Assembly (NCBI GenBank): GCA_023440865.1
Contig: JAEXRM010000129.1
Span: 1 to 10,691, forward strand
Origin: Bacillota bacterium
GTDB taxonomy: Bacteria > Bacillota > Clostridia > DSM-8532
Length of the DNA stretch: 10,691 nucleotides
Reading direction: 5' to 3'
The notes beneath the pieces were generated by a model. The model ran no database searches. It saw nothing but the letters and a program-made list of their open reading frames with translations, and was not told the origin of the DNA. This document shows, one piece after another, positions 1-8,054 of the stretch. Made by a program: the position numbers and the translations under genes. Within the stretch, counting starts at the first letter, position 1, and each line of letters begins with the position of its first letter.

Positions 1-657
1 CCGTTCCATCAGACCCTTGTCGCCTTCGACCTCCTGGTATGCCCACCTCAGGTATGCCGCGGCCGCGCGGGTCTCGGCACGCCCCCAGTCCAGGCCGTCG
101 AAATCCGGCCATGCGATGTAGAGCGCCTGCTTGTACTCCTTGATCCAGTTCTGTTCCATTTCCATCAGGTATGCCGCGTTTTCCTCGCCATAATGGGTCG
201 TATAGGTCTCCAGCAGGGTCGCGCCCTTTTCCGCGGCAGGGTGCCCGCCCCGTTCGATCCATCCCGGCGAATACCAGTATGTCCCCGGATTGCCGTCGAA
301 CAGCGCGCGATACCGTTCCTTCGACCCCAGCAGCAGGGTGATGCAATCATGCGCCCTGGGCAGCACCAGCGGTGTATCCAGGCATGTCACGCCGGACAGG
401 CCGTTGCTGCACAGGCCGTACATCAGGATGATCGCGTCGTAGCGCGCTTCCCTGCCCGTGTGGTTGTAGGGAAAGCCATCCGCCTCCGTTGCCCGTATGG
501 CCTCCATGACGCGCTCGCGCAGGATGTCGGGCGTGTTGTGGAGCCCCTGCGGCAGATACCGCACATCGACGAAATGCGGGGAACGCGCGGCCACGAGGGA
601 GATCTCCCTGTTCAGCACATCGCATGCGATCACCTTGAGCTTGAGCCGCTTGTTCAT
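1..657 (-). CDS. DUF1638 family protein, C-terminus cut by window edge
   Basis: The frame is open from an ATG at 657 down to base 1, giving 219 visible residues; the C-terminal end lies outside the window. The protein begins MNKRLKLKVIACDVLNREIS and is soluble, with no signal peptide or membrane segment. Features I associate with the DUF1638 family are the stretch around residues 74-90 (YDAIILMYGLCSNGLSG) and residues 97-116 (LVLPRAHDCITLLLGSKERY). Conserved-looking Cys/His residues are C12, H40, C83, H103 and C105, which could bind a metal or cofactor (inference). The biochemical function of DUF1638 is not established to my knowledge; members are often seen near corrinoid-dependent methyltransferase genes in anaerobes. 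An in-frame ATG two codons earlier (663) is an alternative start. The ribosome site is weak (GGAACGGGG). The gene is divergent from leuA and has no visible partner in this window. Confidence 0.75.
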   Translation of the reverse strand, partial: MNKRLKLKVIACDVLNREISLVAARSPHFVDVRYLPQGLHNTPDILRERVMEAIRATEADGFPYNHTGREARYDAIILMYGLCSNGLSGVTCLDTPLVLPRAHDCITLLLGSKERYRALFDGNPGTYWYSPGWIERGGHPAAEKGATLLETYTTHYGEENAAYLMEMEQNWIKEYKQALYIAWPDFDGLDWGRAETRAAAAYLRWAYQEVEGDKGLMER

Positions 658-728
658 GCACATACCCCGTTCCGGAAATCGGGCTGCCGCATGGCGCGAT
701 CGTGCGCCATGTCCAAGCCTACCCGCCC

Positions 729-734
729 ATTATA
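729..734 (-). promoter_or_regulatory. possible -10 element for the DUF1638 gene
   Basis: A perfect TATAAT reads on the minus strand about 70 nt upstream of the DUF1638 start. The -35 position 17 nt further upstream is poor (AACCAG), so this is only a tentative promoter. It would place the transcription start near 722. Confidence 0.35.
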
Positions 735-815
735 CCGTTTCGGACGGGGGGCTGGTTTGCACTCTTTTTGGGGACGGTGAAAGGATTTTGCCGCTCCGCG
801 CCCGCATGGGGGGGA

Positions 816-844
816 TTGACAGGCGCGCGCCCCCCTGCTATACT
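816..844 (+). promoter_or_regulatory. sigma-70-type promoter of the leuA T-box transcript
   Basis: TTGACA (816-821), a 17-nt spacer and TATACT (839-844) form a near-consensus housekeeping promoter. It predicts transcription starting near 851, just before the conserved T-box stem I. That yields a leader of about 430 nt ahead of leuA. Confidence 0.85.
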
Positions 845-1121
845 GCTCACAATTCCATATGACATCGACGCAGATGGGGATCAGTAGGTTCTCGCGCGCA
901 TCGTCCAAAGCGCTGAAAAACGTTGCGGACAACAGAAAGCCGTTGGTTGATGCGAAACGGCATGCCGCAAGAGGTGAACTCGCCCCGGAGTCTCCGGTTG
1001 AACCCGGCATCCGGTCCGCAGGCACGCGGACCTCACAGCCGCAAGTAGAAACGGACGGACGCCCACCGTTACCGGGGCGGGATATCGGCACACCTGTATC
1101 CGTCGCAAAGAGTGGTATGTA

Positions 1122-1149
1122 CCCTTCGTCTCTTGGCGAAGGGTTTTTT
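1122..1149 (+). terminator. first, upstream terminator inside the T-box leader
   Basis: CCCTTCG (1122-1128) pairs with CGAAGGG (1137-1143) around an 8-nt loop and is followed directly by six T (1144-1149). This looks like an intrinsic terminator lying about 100 nt before the main one. A competing helix, AAGAG (1108-1112) with CTCTT (1130-1134), flanks a partial T-box sequence GAGTGGTA. It would exclude the terminator stem, as a T-box antiterminator does. Confidence 0.6.
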
Positions 1150-1222
1150 GCATGGCGGCCGGTATCCGCACCAAGCGCACTGCCGGCTTCCGGCGGTGAA
1201 ATGGAGTGGTACCGCGGAAAGC

Positions 1223-1265
1223 GCCCCTTTCGTCTCCAAATCGGACGAAAGGGGCATGTTTTTTT
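1223..1265 (+). terminator. main T-box terminator before leuA
   Basis: GCCCCTTTCGTC (1223-1234) pairs perfectly over 12 bp with GACGAAAGGGGC (1244-1255), with a 9-nt loop. A T-tract follows at 1259-1265. The 5' arm overlaps the 3' side of the antiterminator, so the two structures exclude each other. The leuA ribosome site begins immediately after the T-tract. Confidence 0.93.
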
Positions 1266-1280
1266 GGAAGGAGACGCTCC

Positions 1281-2954
1281 ATGAGCCAGACACACAACAT
1301 GAATCACAGAAAGTACCGCCCCTACCCGCCGATGATCCTGCCGGACCGCACATGGCCGTCCAACACCATCGGGCGGGCGCCCATCTGGAGCAGTGTCGAC
1401 CTGCGCGACGGAAACCAGGCCCTGCCCGTCCCCATGGGCGTGGAGAAGAAACTGGCCATGTTCAGCCTGCTCAAGCGCGTCGGTTTCAAGGAGATCGAAG
1501 TGGCCTTCCCTTCCGCCTCGAACACAGACTTTTCCTTTGTCCGCACCCTCATCGAGCGCGGCATGGCCGAAGGCGTGACGCTTCAGGTGCTCACGCAGGC
1601 ACGCGAGCACCTCATCCGCCGCACGTACGAGTCACTCGTCGGCGCCCGCAAGGCCATCCTTCACTTCTACAACTCCACCTCTACGGCGCAGCGGCGCATC
1701 GTGTTCGGCATGGACCGCGCCGAGATCAAGAAAATCGCCGTCGATGGCGCGAAACTCGTCAAGGCGCTGGCAGCGGAGACAGACTGCGACATTCGCTACG
1801 AGTATTCACCGGAGAGCTTCACCGGAACCGAGATGGAGTACGCCCTCGAGGTGTGCGAGGCGGTCATGGAGGTCCTGCAGCCGACACCGGAACGCAAGCT
1901 CATCCTCAACCTCCCCGCCACGGTGGAAATGGCGACGCCCAACGTGTATGCGGACCAGATCGAATGGTTCTGCCGCCATCTCTCCGGCCGCGATTGCGCG
2001 CTGGTGAGCCTGCATGCGCACAATGACCGGGGCACCGCGGTCGCGGCGACGGAGTTGGGCATCATGGCTGGCGCCGACCGCGTCGAGGGCACGCTGTTCG
2101 GCAATGGCGAACGCACCGGCAATGTCGACATCCTGACCCTGGCGATGAACCTGTACTCCCAGGGCATCGATCCGGAGCTCTCCCTCGCGCCGATCGACGA
2201 CCTGATCGCCATCTACGAGGATTGTACGGGCCTGACGGTCGGCGCGCGGCATCCCTGGGTGGGCGAGCTCGTCTACACGGCGTTCTCCGGTTCGCATCAG
2301 GATGCCATCCGCAAGGGCCTGAAGGACTATGCCGACAAGCGCCAGGACACGTGGGAGGTTCCCTATCTGCCCATCGATCCGCAGGACATCGGCCGGCAGT
2401 ACGAGGCGGTCATCCGCATCAACAGCCAGTCGGGCAAGGGCGGCGTCGCCTTCGTCATGGAGCAGGAGTTCGGCTTCCATCTGCCCAAGCGGATGCACCC
2501 GGAGTTCGGGGCGATCATCAAGAGGCGTTCAGACGAAACGGGCAAGGAGCTCTCCGGCGCGGAGATCTTCGATGCATTCGAAAACACCTACCTGGGCGCC
2601 GTTTCGCCATACGGGCTTGCATCCTACCGCATCGACAGCCATAACGGCACGGTCGATGTCACGGCGGACATCGCTTCGGCAAGTGGCATGACGGCGATCT
2701 CCGGATCCGGAAACGGACCGATCTCCGCCTTCTTTGACGCCCTGAAGCACGCTTTCGGCATCTCGGCGGTCTTCGAGACCTATGAGGAGCATGCCCTCGG
2801 CAGCGGCGAGACGGCGGAGGCCGTCGCCTACATCGAGCTGGTGAAGGACGGACGTGCCTGGTTCGGCGTGGGGCGCGACCGGAACACGACCACCGCGTCG
2901 TTCCGGGCCATTCTTTCCGCCCTCAACCGCATGCACGCCGCCCCTGCCGTCTGA
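1281..2954 (+). CDS. leuA: 2-isopropylmalate synthase (LeuA, long form)
   Basis: This is the first committed enzyme of leucine synthesis. It condenses acetyl-CoA with 2-oxoisovalerate to give 2-isopropylmalate in the cytoplasm. The 557-residue product has a DRE-TIM/HMGL-like barrel. SVDLRDGNQAL at residues 38-48 includes the catalytic arginine R42 and metal ligand D43. LHAHNDRG (H245 and H247, metal ligands) and GNGERTGN (274-281) follow. The C-terminal ~120 residues form the LeuA regulatory domain used for leucine feedback, marked by GSGNGPISAFFDAL. The length and the YRPYPPM N-terminus resemble the longer LeuA class seen in actinobacteria and many Clostridia. The ATG at 1281 is chosen because GGAAGGAG (1266-1273) sits 7 nt before it; an upstream in-frame start would fall inside the terminator hairpin. 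The gene is controlled by the leucine T-box and appears monocistronic, because a terminator follows within 45 nt. Confidence 0.95.
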   Translation: MSQTHNMNHRKYRPYPPMILPDRTWPSNTIGRAPIWSSVDLRDGNQALPVPMGVEKKLAMFSLLKRVGFKEIEVAFPSASNTDFSFVRTLIERGMAEGVTLQVLTQAREHLIRRTYESLVGARKAILHFYNSTSTAQRRIVFGMDRAEIKKIAVDGAKLVKALAAETDCDIRYEYSPESFTGTEMEYALEVCEAVMEVLQPTPERKLILNLPATVEMATPNVYADQIEWFCRHLSGRDCALVSLHAHNDRGTAVAATELGIMAGADRVEGTLFGNGERTGNVDILTLAMNLYSQGIDPELSLAPIDDLIAIYEDCTGLTVGARHPWVGELVYTAFSGSHQDAIRKGLKDYADKRQDTWEVPYLPIDPQDIGRQYEAVIRINSQSGKGGVAFVMEQEFGFHLPKRMHPEFGAIIKRRSDETGKELSGAEIFDAFENTYLGAVSPYGLASYRIDSHNGTVDVTADIASASGMTAISGSGNGPISAFFDALKHAFGISAVFETYEEHALGSGETAEAVAYIELVKDGRAWFGVGRDRNTTTASFRAILSALNRMHAAPAV

Positions 2955-2996
2955 CTTCACACCACCTGACCTCACACCAGCTGCATGCCTGCAAAG

Positions 2997-3039
2997 AAGC
3001 CCGGTGAACGCCCCTTGGCAGGGCGATCACCGGGCTTTT
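2997..3039. terminator. bidirectional terminator between leuA and the permease
   Basis: AAGCCCGGTGA (2997-3007) pairs with TCACCGGGCTT (3027-3037). An inner CGCCC/GGGCG stem continues past one A-A mismatch to a 7-nt loop. TTTT follows on the plus strand for leuA. The minus-strand tail (TTCTTTG) is weaker but can serve the convergent permease gene. Confidence 0.85.
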
Positions 3040-3099
3040 CCATTGCATGTCCGCAACATGTGCCGATGCGGATGATGCGAAAGCCGGCTCGAAATCGTG

Positions 3100-4017
3100 T
3101 CACCCCGGTGCGATCAGCGAGATGATGAGCGGTGCGGTCACGATCGAAAGCAAGGTGGACACCGAAACGCACTTGGCGGCGAATACGCTGTCCTTCCCGA
3201 ACATCTCGGAGAAAATCGTGATGTTTGCCGCTGCCGGCATGGCGGTCGCCGTGACGAGGATGGCCGACGGCATGGCCGGCAGGTGCGCCAGTCGCGCCAG
3301 CGCCAGCGCCAGCAGCGGCATGGCGACAAGCCGCACGAAGCTGGCAAGGTACACCTTCGGATCGGTGAAGACCTCCCGGGGCTTCGCCGTGCTGATGACG
3401 GCGCCGATGATGAGCATCGCAAGCGGCATGGTCATGTCCCCCACCGCCCGGATGGCGCCGACAGCCACCTCCGGCACGGAAATGCGGCACAGGAAGACAA
3501 GCATGCCGCCGTAGACCGCAATGATCGCAGGATTGAGGAAGACCTTCTTCCATCCCCCCTTTTCGCCGCCCGCACCGAAGATGCGGATGCCGATCGACCA
3601 AAGGACCATGTGGAACACGACGATGTAGAACGATCCGTAGAACACGCCGTCGTCCCCGTACAGCGCCTTCATCATCGGCAGACCCATGTAGCCGCAGTTC
3701 GAGAAAATGGCGGTGAAGCGCATGACCGGATTCACGCGTTCGGGGAAAGGCTTGAAGATGAGCTTGGAAAGCAGCACGCTCACCACAAAGAACGACCAGG
3801 CGGCCAGCACCACCCAGCCCGCATTCGCGAGCTTCTCGATTGAGAACTCGAACAGGAATGACTTGAAGACCAGCATGGGCGACGCAACATACAGCAGCAG
3901 CGACGACAGCACCTTGACGGCGGGTCCGTCAAGGATTTTCGCGCGTGCGGCGACATAGCCGACCAGCAGGATGAAAAACAGGATGAGCACCTGGTTGAGG
4001 ACGATTTCGTATCGCAT
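3100..4017 (-). CDS. AEC-family (auxin efflux carrier-like) permease
   Basis: This is a 305-residue hydrophobic integral membrane protein with about ten predicted transmembrane segments. It begins with a membrane segment (VLNQVLILFFILLVGYVAA) and has a polar loop near the middle (GAGGEKGGWKK). Typical AEC/Mem_trans features are SNCGYMGLPMMKALYG in the first half, PLAMLIIGA in the second half, and TAMPAAANITIFSEMFG near the end. Bacterial AEC members export or exchange small carboxylates such as malate, malonate or lactate; the substrate cannot be read from this sequence. The ATG at 4017 is preferred over in-frame codons up to 4104. It has AGGGAAGG (4028-4035) 10 nt upstream, the residues before it are not hydrophobic, and the predicted transcript starts near 4070. 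It is convergent with leuA and has its own promoter, so a link to leucine metabolism is not implied. Confidence 0.88.
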   Translation of the reverse strand: MRYEIVLNQVLILFFILLVGYVAARAKILDGPAVKVLSSLLLYVASPMLVFKSFLFEFSIEKLANAGWVVLAAWSFFVVSVLLSKLIFKPFPERVNPVMRFTAIFSNCGYMGLPMMKALYGDDGVFYGSFYIVVFHMVLWSIGIRIFGAGGEKGGWKKVFLNPAIIAVYGGMLVFLCRISVPEVAVGAIRAVGDMTMPLAMLIIGAVISTAKPREVFTDPKVYLASFVRLVAMPLLALALARLAHLPAMPSAILVTATAMPAAANITIFSEMFGKDSVFAAKCVSVSTLLSIVTAPLIISLIAPG

Positions 4018-4064
4018 GGCGTGATGACCTTCCCTGTGTACCGACTTTCCCATCGCCGGAGGCA

Positions 4065-4080
4065 ATGATGCAAGCATCAT
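4065..4080. promoter_or_regulatory. perfect palindrome overlapping the permease promoter (candidate operator)
   Basis: ATGATGC-AA-GCATCAT is a perfect 7-2-7 inverted repeat. It covers most of the -10 element and the predicted transcription start of the permease gene, the usual position for a repressor site. The regulator is not identified; no regulator gene lies in the window. Confidence 0.5.
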
Positions 4081-4104
4081 ACCACGTGCCTTCATGCGGG
4101 TCAA
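4076..4104 (-). promoter_or_regulatory. promoter of the AEC permease gene
   Basis: On the minus strand TTGACC (4099-4104) is followed by a 17-nt spacer and TATGAT (4076-4081). This is a good sigma-70-type match predicting a start near 4070 and a leader of about 50 nt. It also rules against translation starts upstream of 4070. Confidence 0.7.
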
Positions 4105-4186
4105 AGCGGTATCGCCGTGAATCCGTTCAATCCGTTCATCCTGACGTCATGCCGCAGGGCCCGTGGCGCCTGTCGGCAGTGCGCAA

Positions 4187-4267
4187 GGACCGTTGCCGGC
4201 TCAGGGACCGATGCCGGAACAAGGTCTGATGCCGGGAATGGGACCGAAGGCGGAACAAGGACGGAAA
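4187..4267. repeat. imperfect 18-bp tandem repeats in the intergenic region
   Basis: Four 18-bp units (4187-4204, 4205-4222, 4223-4240, 4241-4258) and a 9-bp partial unit share the pattern GGACCGatGCCGgaaCAa. Units 2 and 4 match at 16 of 18 positions. Read on the plus strand they encode GPLPAQ-GPMPEQ-GLMPGM-GPKAEQ in a frame open from 4145 to a stop near 4348. That frame has no convincing ribosome site or start (only a GTG at 4163) and it runs through the hydrogenase terminator. A real small gene is possible but unsupported; it may be the remnant of a low-complexity coding end. Confidence 0.5.
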
Positions 4268-4291
4268 GGGCGCCTGCAGCGCCCGCAAGCA

Positions 4292-4328
4292 AAGGGGAGC
4301 GCCTCATCCTTGTCGAGGCGCTCCCCTT
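4292..4328 (-). terminator. terminator of the hydrogenase operon
   Basis: AAGGGGAGCGCCTC (4292-4305) pairs perfectly over 14 bp with GAGGCGCTCCCCTT (4315-4328) around a 9-nt loop. It lies 24 nt after the hydA stop. The minus-strand tail is only moderately T-rich (TTTGCTT). A second small hairpin, GGGCGC/GCGCCC (4268-4284), follows downstream. Confidence 0.75.
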
Positions 4329-4351
4329 GCATGACCGGTCGGGTGTGAGGC

Positions 4352-6103
4352 TCAGTCCTTGCCCGGGTAGTTCTCGCGGGCATGGTAGTGCGTGTGCAGG
4401 AACTTGTGGCTGTGGTGGCTGCCCGGCACTTCGAAGAACTCGTCGTACATGGCCTTCACGATGGGGTTGCGGTGCGACTTGCGGATGTGCAGCGCGCCGT
4501 CCTCCTCATAGATGGCCTTGGCGCGCTCGACGCGCACATCCAGGTGGTTGCGCACCGAGGCGGGCTGGATGGGCTGTCCGCCACCGTTGACACAGCCGCC
4601 GGGGCAGGCCATGATCTCGACGAAGTGGTACTCCGCCTCGCCGGAACGGATCTTGTCCATGAGCACGCGGGCGTTGCCCAGGCCATGGGCGATGGCCGCC
4701 TTGAGGGTGACGCCGGCCACGGTGACCTCCGCTTCCTTGATGTCGTCCACACCGCGGACCACGCCGATTTCCATCGAATCGTCATCCTTGCCGGTGAGCA
4801 GGAACGAGGCCGAACGCAGCGCCGCCTCCATGACGCCGCCGGTGGCGCCGAAGATGACGCCCGCGCCGGAGCCGATGCCCAGCGGGTTGTCATACTCGGC
4901 ATCGGCCAGGTTCACGAAATCGAGACCGGCCTCGCGGATCATGTCCGCAAGTTCGCGGGTCGTCAGCACCACGTCGATGTCCGGCAGGCCGTCCACGGAC
5001 AGCTCGGGACGCTTCGCCTCGAACTTCTTGGCCGTGCAGGGCATCACGGAGACGACGAACACCTTCGCCGGATCGAAGCCGTGCTTCTTGGCGTAGTAGC
5101 TCTTGAGCACCGCGCCGAACATGTTCTGCGGCGACTTGCAGGTGGAGAGGTTGTCAAGGAAATCGGGATAGTTGTGCTCGCAGAACTTGATCCAGCCGGG
5201 GCTGCAGGAGGTGATCAGCGGCAGCTTGCCGCCGTTCTTGATGCGGTCGACGAGCTCGGTGCCCTCCTCCATGATGGTGAGGTCGGCCGTCGTGTCGGTG
5301 TCGAACACCTTCTGGAAGCCCAGCGCCTTGAGCGCCGCGCCCATCTTGCCGGTGCAGCGTGTGCCGATGGGCAGACCGAACTCTTCGCCGATGGCCACGC
5401 GCACGGCGGGAGCGGTCTGCACGACGACGTGCAGGTCGGGGCGATTCAGGGCTTCCCACACCTTCTCGGTGTCGTCGCGTTCGCGCAGGGCGCCGACCGG
5501 GCACACGTTGATGCACTGGCCGCAGTTGACGCACGGCGTCTCGTTGAGCGACATGTTGAACGGCGAGGTGACAATGGTCTTGAAGCCGCGCTCGTTGGTC
5601 TCGATGGCCGAAACCGTCTGCACGTTCTTGCACATGCTGACGCAGCGGCGGCACAGCACGCACTTCTTCGGATCGCGGACCACGGACAGCGAGGAATCGT
5701 CGATCGGGAACTCGAGCATCTCGCCCTCGTACCGGATCTCCTTGATGTTGTGGTCGTTGGCGAGCTTCTGCAGCTCGCAGTTGTCACTGCGCACGCAGGT
5801 GAAGCACTTGTGCTCGTGGTTGGAAAGAATGAGCTCGAGGGTCGTGCGGCGGCTCTCGCGCACCTTGGCGCTGTTGGTCGTGACCTTCAGGCCCTCGGCG
5901 ACCGGATAGACGCAGGCGGCCTGCAGGCTGCGGGCGCCGACATCGACGACGCACATGCGGCAGGCGCCGATTTCGTTGATGTCCTTGAGGAAGCACAGGG
6001 TCGGAATGTTCACGCCCGCCTGGCGTGCGGCTTCAAGCACGGTGGTGCCCCTCGGCACCGAAACCGCCTTGCCATCGATGGTCAAGTTGATCATGTCCGT
6101 CAT
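4352..6103 (-). CDS. hydA: [FeFe] hydrogenase catalytic subunit HydA
   Basis: This 583-residue subunit carries the H-cluster and interconverts protons and H2. Domains in order: an N-terminal [2Fe-2S] ferredoxin domain (C37, C48, C51, C64); a NuoG-like His/Cys [4Fe-4S] site (H96, C100, C103, C109); two [4Fe-4S] motifs (C148/C151/C154/C158 and C191/C194/C197/C201); then the hydrogenase domain. H-cluster motifs are L1 TSCSPGW (298-304), L2 MPCTAKKFE (354-362) and L3 EIMACPGGCVNGG (496-508; C500, C504). In L1 the second cysteine of the canonical TSCC is serine, a variant allowed in the published family pattern. The C-terminus is His-rich (GSHHSHKFLHTHYH). The modular layout matches trimeric NAD(P)H-linked, electron-bifurcating hydrogenases. 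The ATG at 6103 has a GGGGGAG site 8 nt upstream and lies 15 nt after hydB. Maturation genes hydEFG are not in the window. Confidence 0.95.
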   Translation of the reverse strand: MTDMINLTIDGKAVSVPRGTTVLEAARQAGVNIPTLCFLKDINEIGACRMCVVDVGARSLQAACVYPVAEGLKVTTNSAKVRESRRTTLELILSNHEHKCFTCVRSDNCELQKLANDHNIKEIRYEGEMLEFPIDDSSLSVVRDPKKCVLCRRCVSMCKNVQTVSAIETNERGFKTIVTSPFNMSLNETPCVNCGQCINVCPVGALRERDDTEKVWEALNRPDLHVVVQTAPAVRVAIGEEFGLPIGTRCTGKMGAALKALGFQKVFDTDTTADLTIMEEGTELVDRIKNGGKLPLITSCSPGWIKFCEHNYPDFLDNLSTCKSPQNMFGAVLKSYYAKKHGFDPAKVFVVSVMPCTAKKFEAKRPELSVDGLPDIDVVLTTRELADMIREAGLDFVNLADAEYDNPLGIGSGAGVIFGATGGVMEAALRSASFLLTGKDDDSMEIGVVRGVDDIKEAEVTVAGVTLKAAIAHGLGNARVLMDKIRSGEAEYHFVEIMACPGGCVNGGGQPIQPASVRNHLDVRVERAKAIYEEDGALHIRKSHRNPIVKAMYDEFFEVPGSHHSHKFLHTHYHARENYPGKD

Positions 6104-6118
6104 GACGCTTTCTCCCCC

Positions 6119-7909
<1,791 letters not shown>

Positions 7910-8054
7910 ATCTGCTCCTCCCGCAAAGTTCCTTCTGTCTCGAGGGACCCGGTGCCGCCAGTGGCATGGCGGATCGGCCTCATGCGCCCGACCGGCGTCC
8001 GTCGCCGTCCCGCTCCGGGGAACCGGGGCCGCTGCCGTGCCGGGCTGTCCGCCT
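7910..8054 (-). other. 145-nt gap inside the hydrogenase operon
   Basis: This is the only sizeable gap in an otherwise tightly packed operon. It holds the hydB ribosome site (7915-7921) and GC-rich sequence with modest potential hairpins, for example CCGCC/GGCGG (7955-7959 with 7968-7972). I see no T-tract terminator, no convincing promoter and no coding frame. Confidence 0.4.

Larger units (their letters stand above)
862..1265 (+). promoter_or_regulatory. leucine-specific T-box leader (riboswitch) of leuA
   Basis: The leader carries the T-box hallmarks in order. They are the stem I 5' side with AGTA at 883-886, the distal AGAAAG (934-939) and an apical hairpin GCCGTT/AACGGC (939-944 with 956-961). 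Next come the specifier loop GAA-CTC-G with the leucine codon CTC at 979-981, a stem II-region hairpin GTCCGC/GCGGAC (1014-1019 with 1026-1031), and the antiterminator box GAGTGGTACCGCGG at 1205-1217 and adjacent bases. The TGGT of the box (1207-1210) can pair with an ACCA tRNA 3' end, as expected for tRNA-Leu with discriminator A. A terminator follows. Uncharged tRNA-Leu should stabilise the antiterminator and switch leuA on (established for the class). The specifier codon agrees independently with the product of the downstream gene. Confidence 0.93.

Noticed and set aside
193..780. Plus-strand open frame of 195 codons opposite the DUF1638 gene
   Set aside because: It is a shadow of the DUF1638 coding frame, with Arg/His/Gln-rich translation and no domain.
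1206..1280. N-terminal extension of LeuA from an upstream in-frame start
   Set aside because: Those codons lie within the T-box antiterminator and terminator. The ribosome site at 1266-1273 fixes the start at 1281.
654..1610. Minus-strand open frame of 318 codons across the leuA leader
   Set aside because: It runs through the promoter, T-box and the start of leuA, matches nothing recognisable, and conflicts with the well-supported T-box RNA.
4018..4104. 29-residue N-terminal extension of the AEC permease
   Set aside because: The predicted promoter would start transcription near 4070, and the Shine-Dalgarno sequence at 4028-4035 fits the ATG at 4017, where the first membrane helix begins.
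4117..4590. Plus-strand 157-codon frame overlapping the end of hydA
   Set aside because: It is Arg/Cys/Gly-rich nonsense in the second half and is antisense to the hydA C-terminus; only the 18-bp repeats inside it merit attention, and they lie in a different frame.
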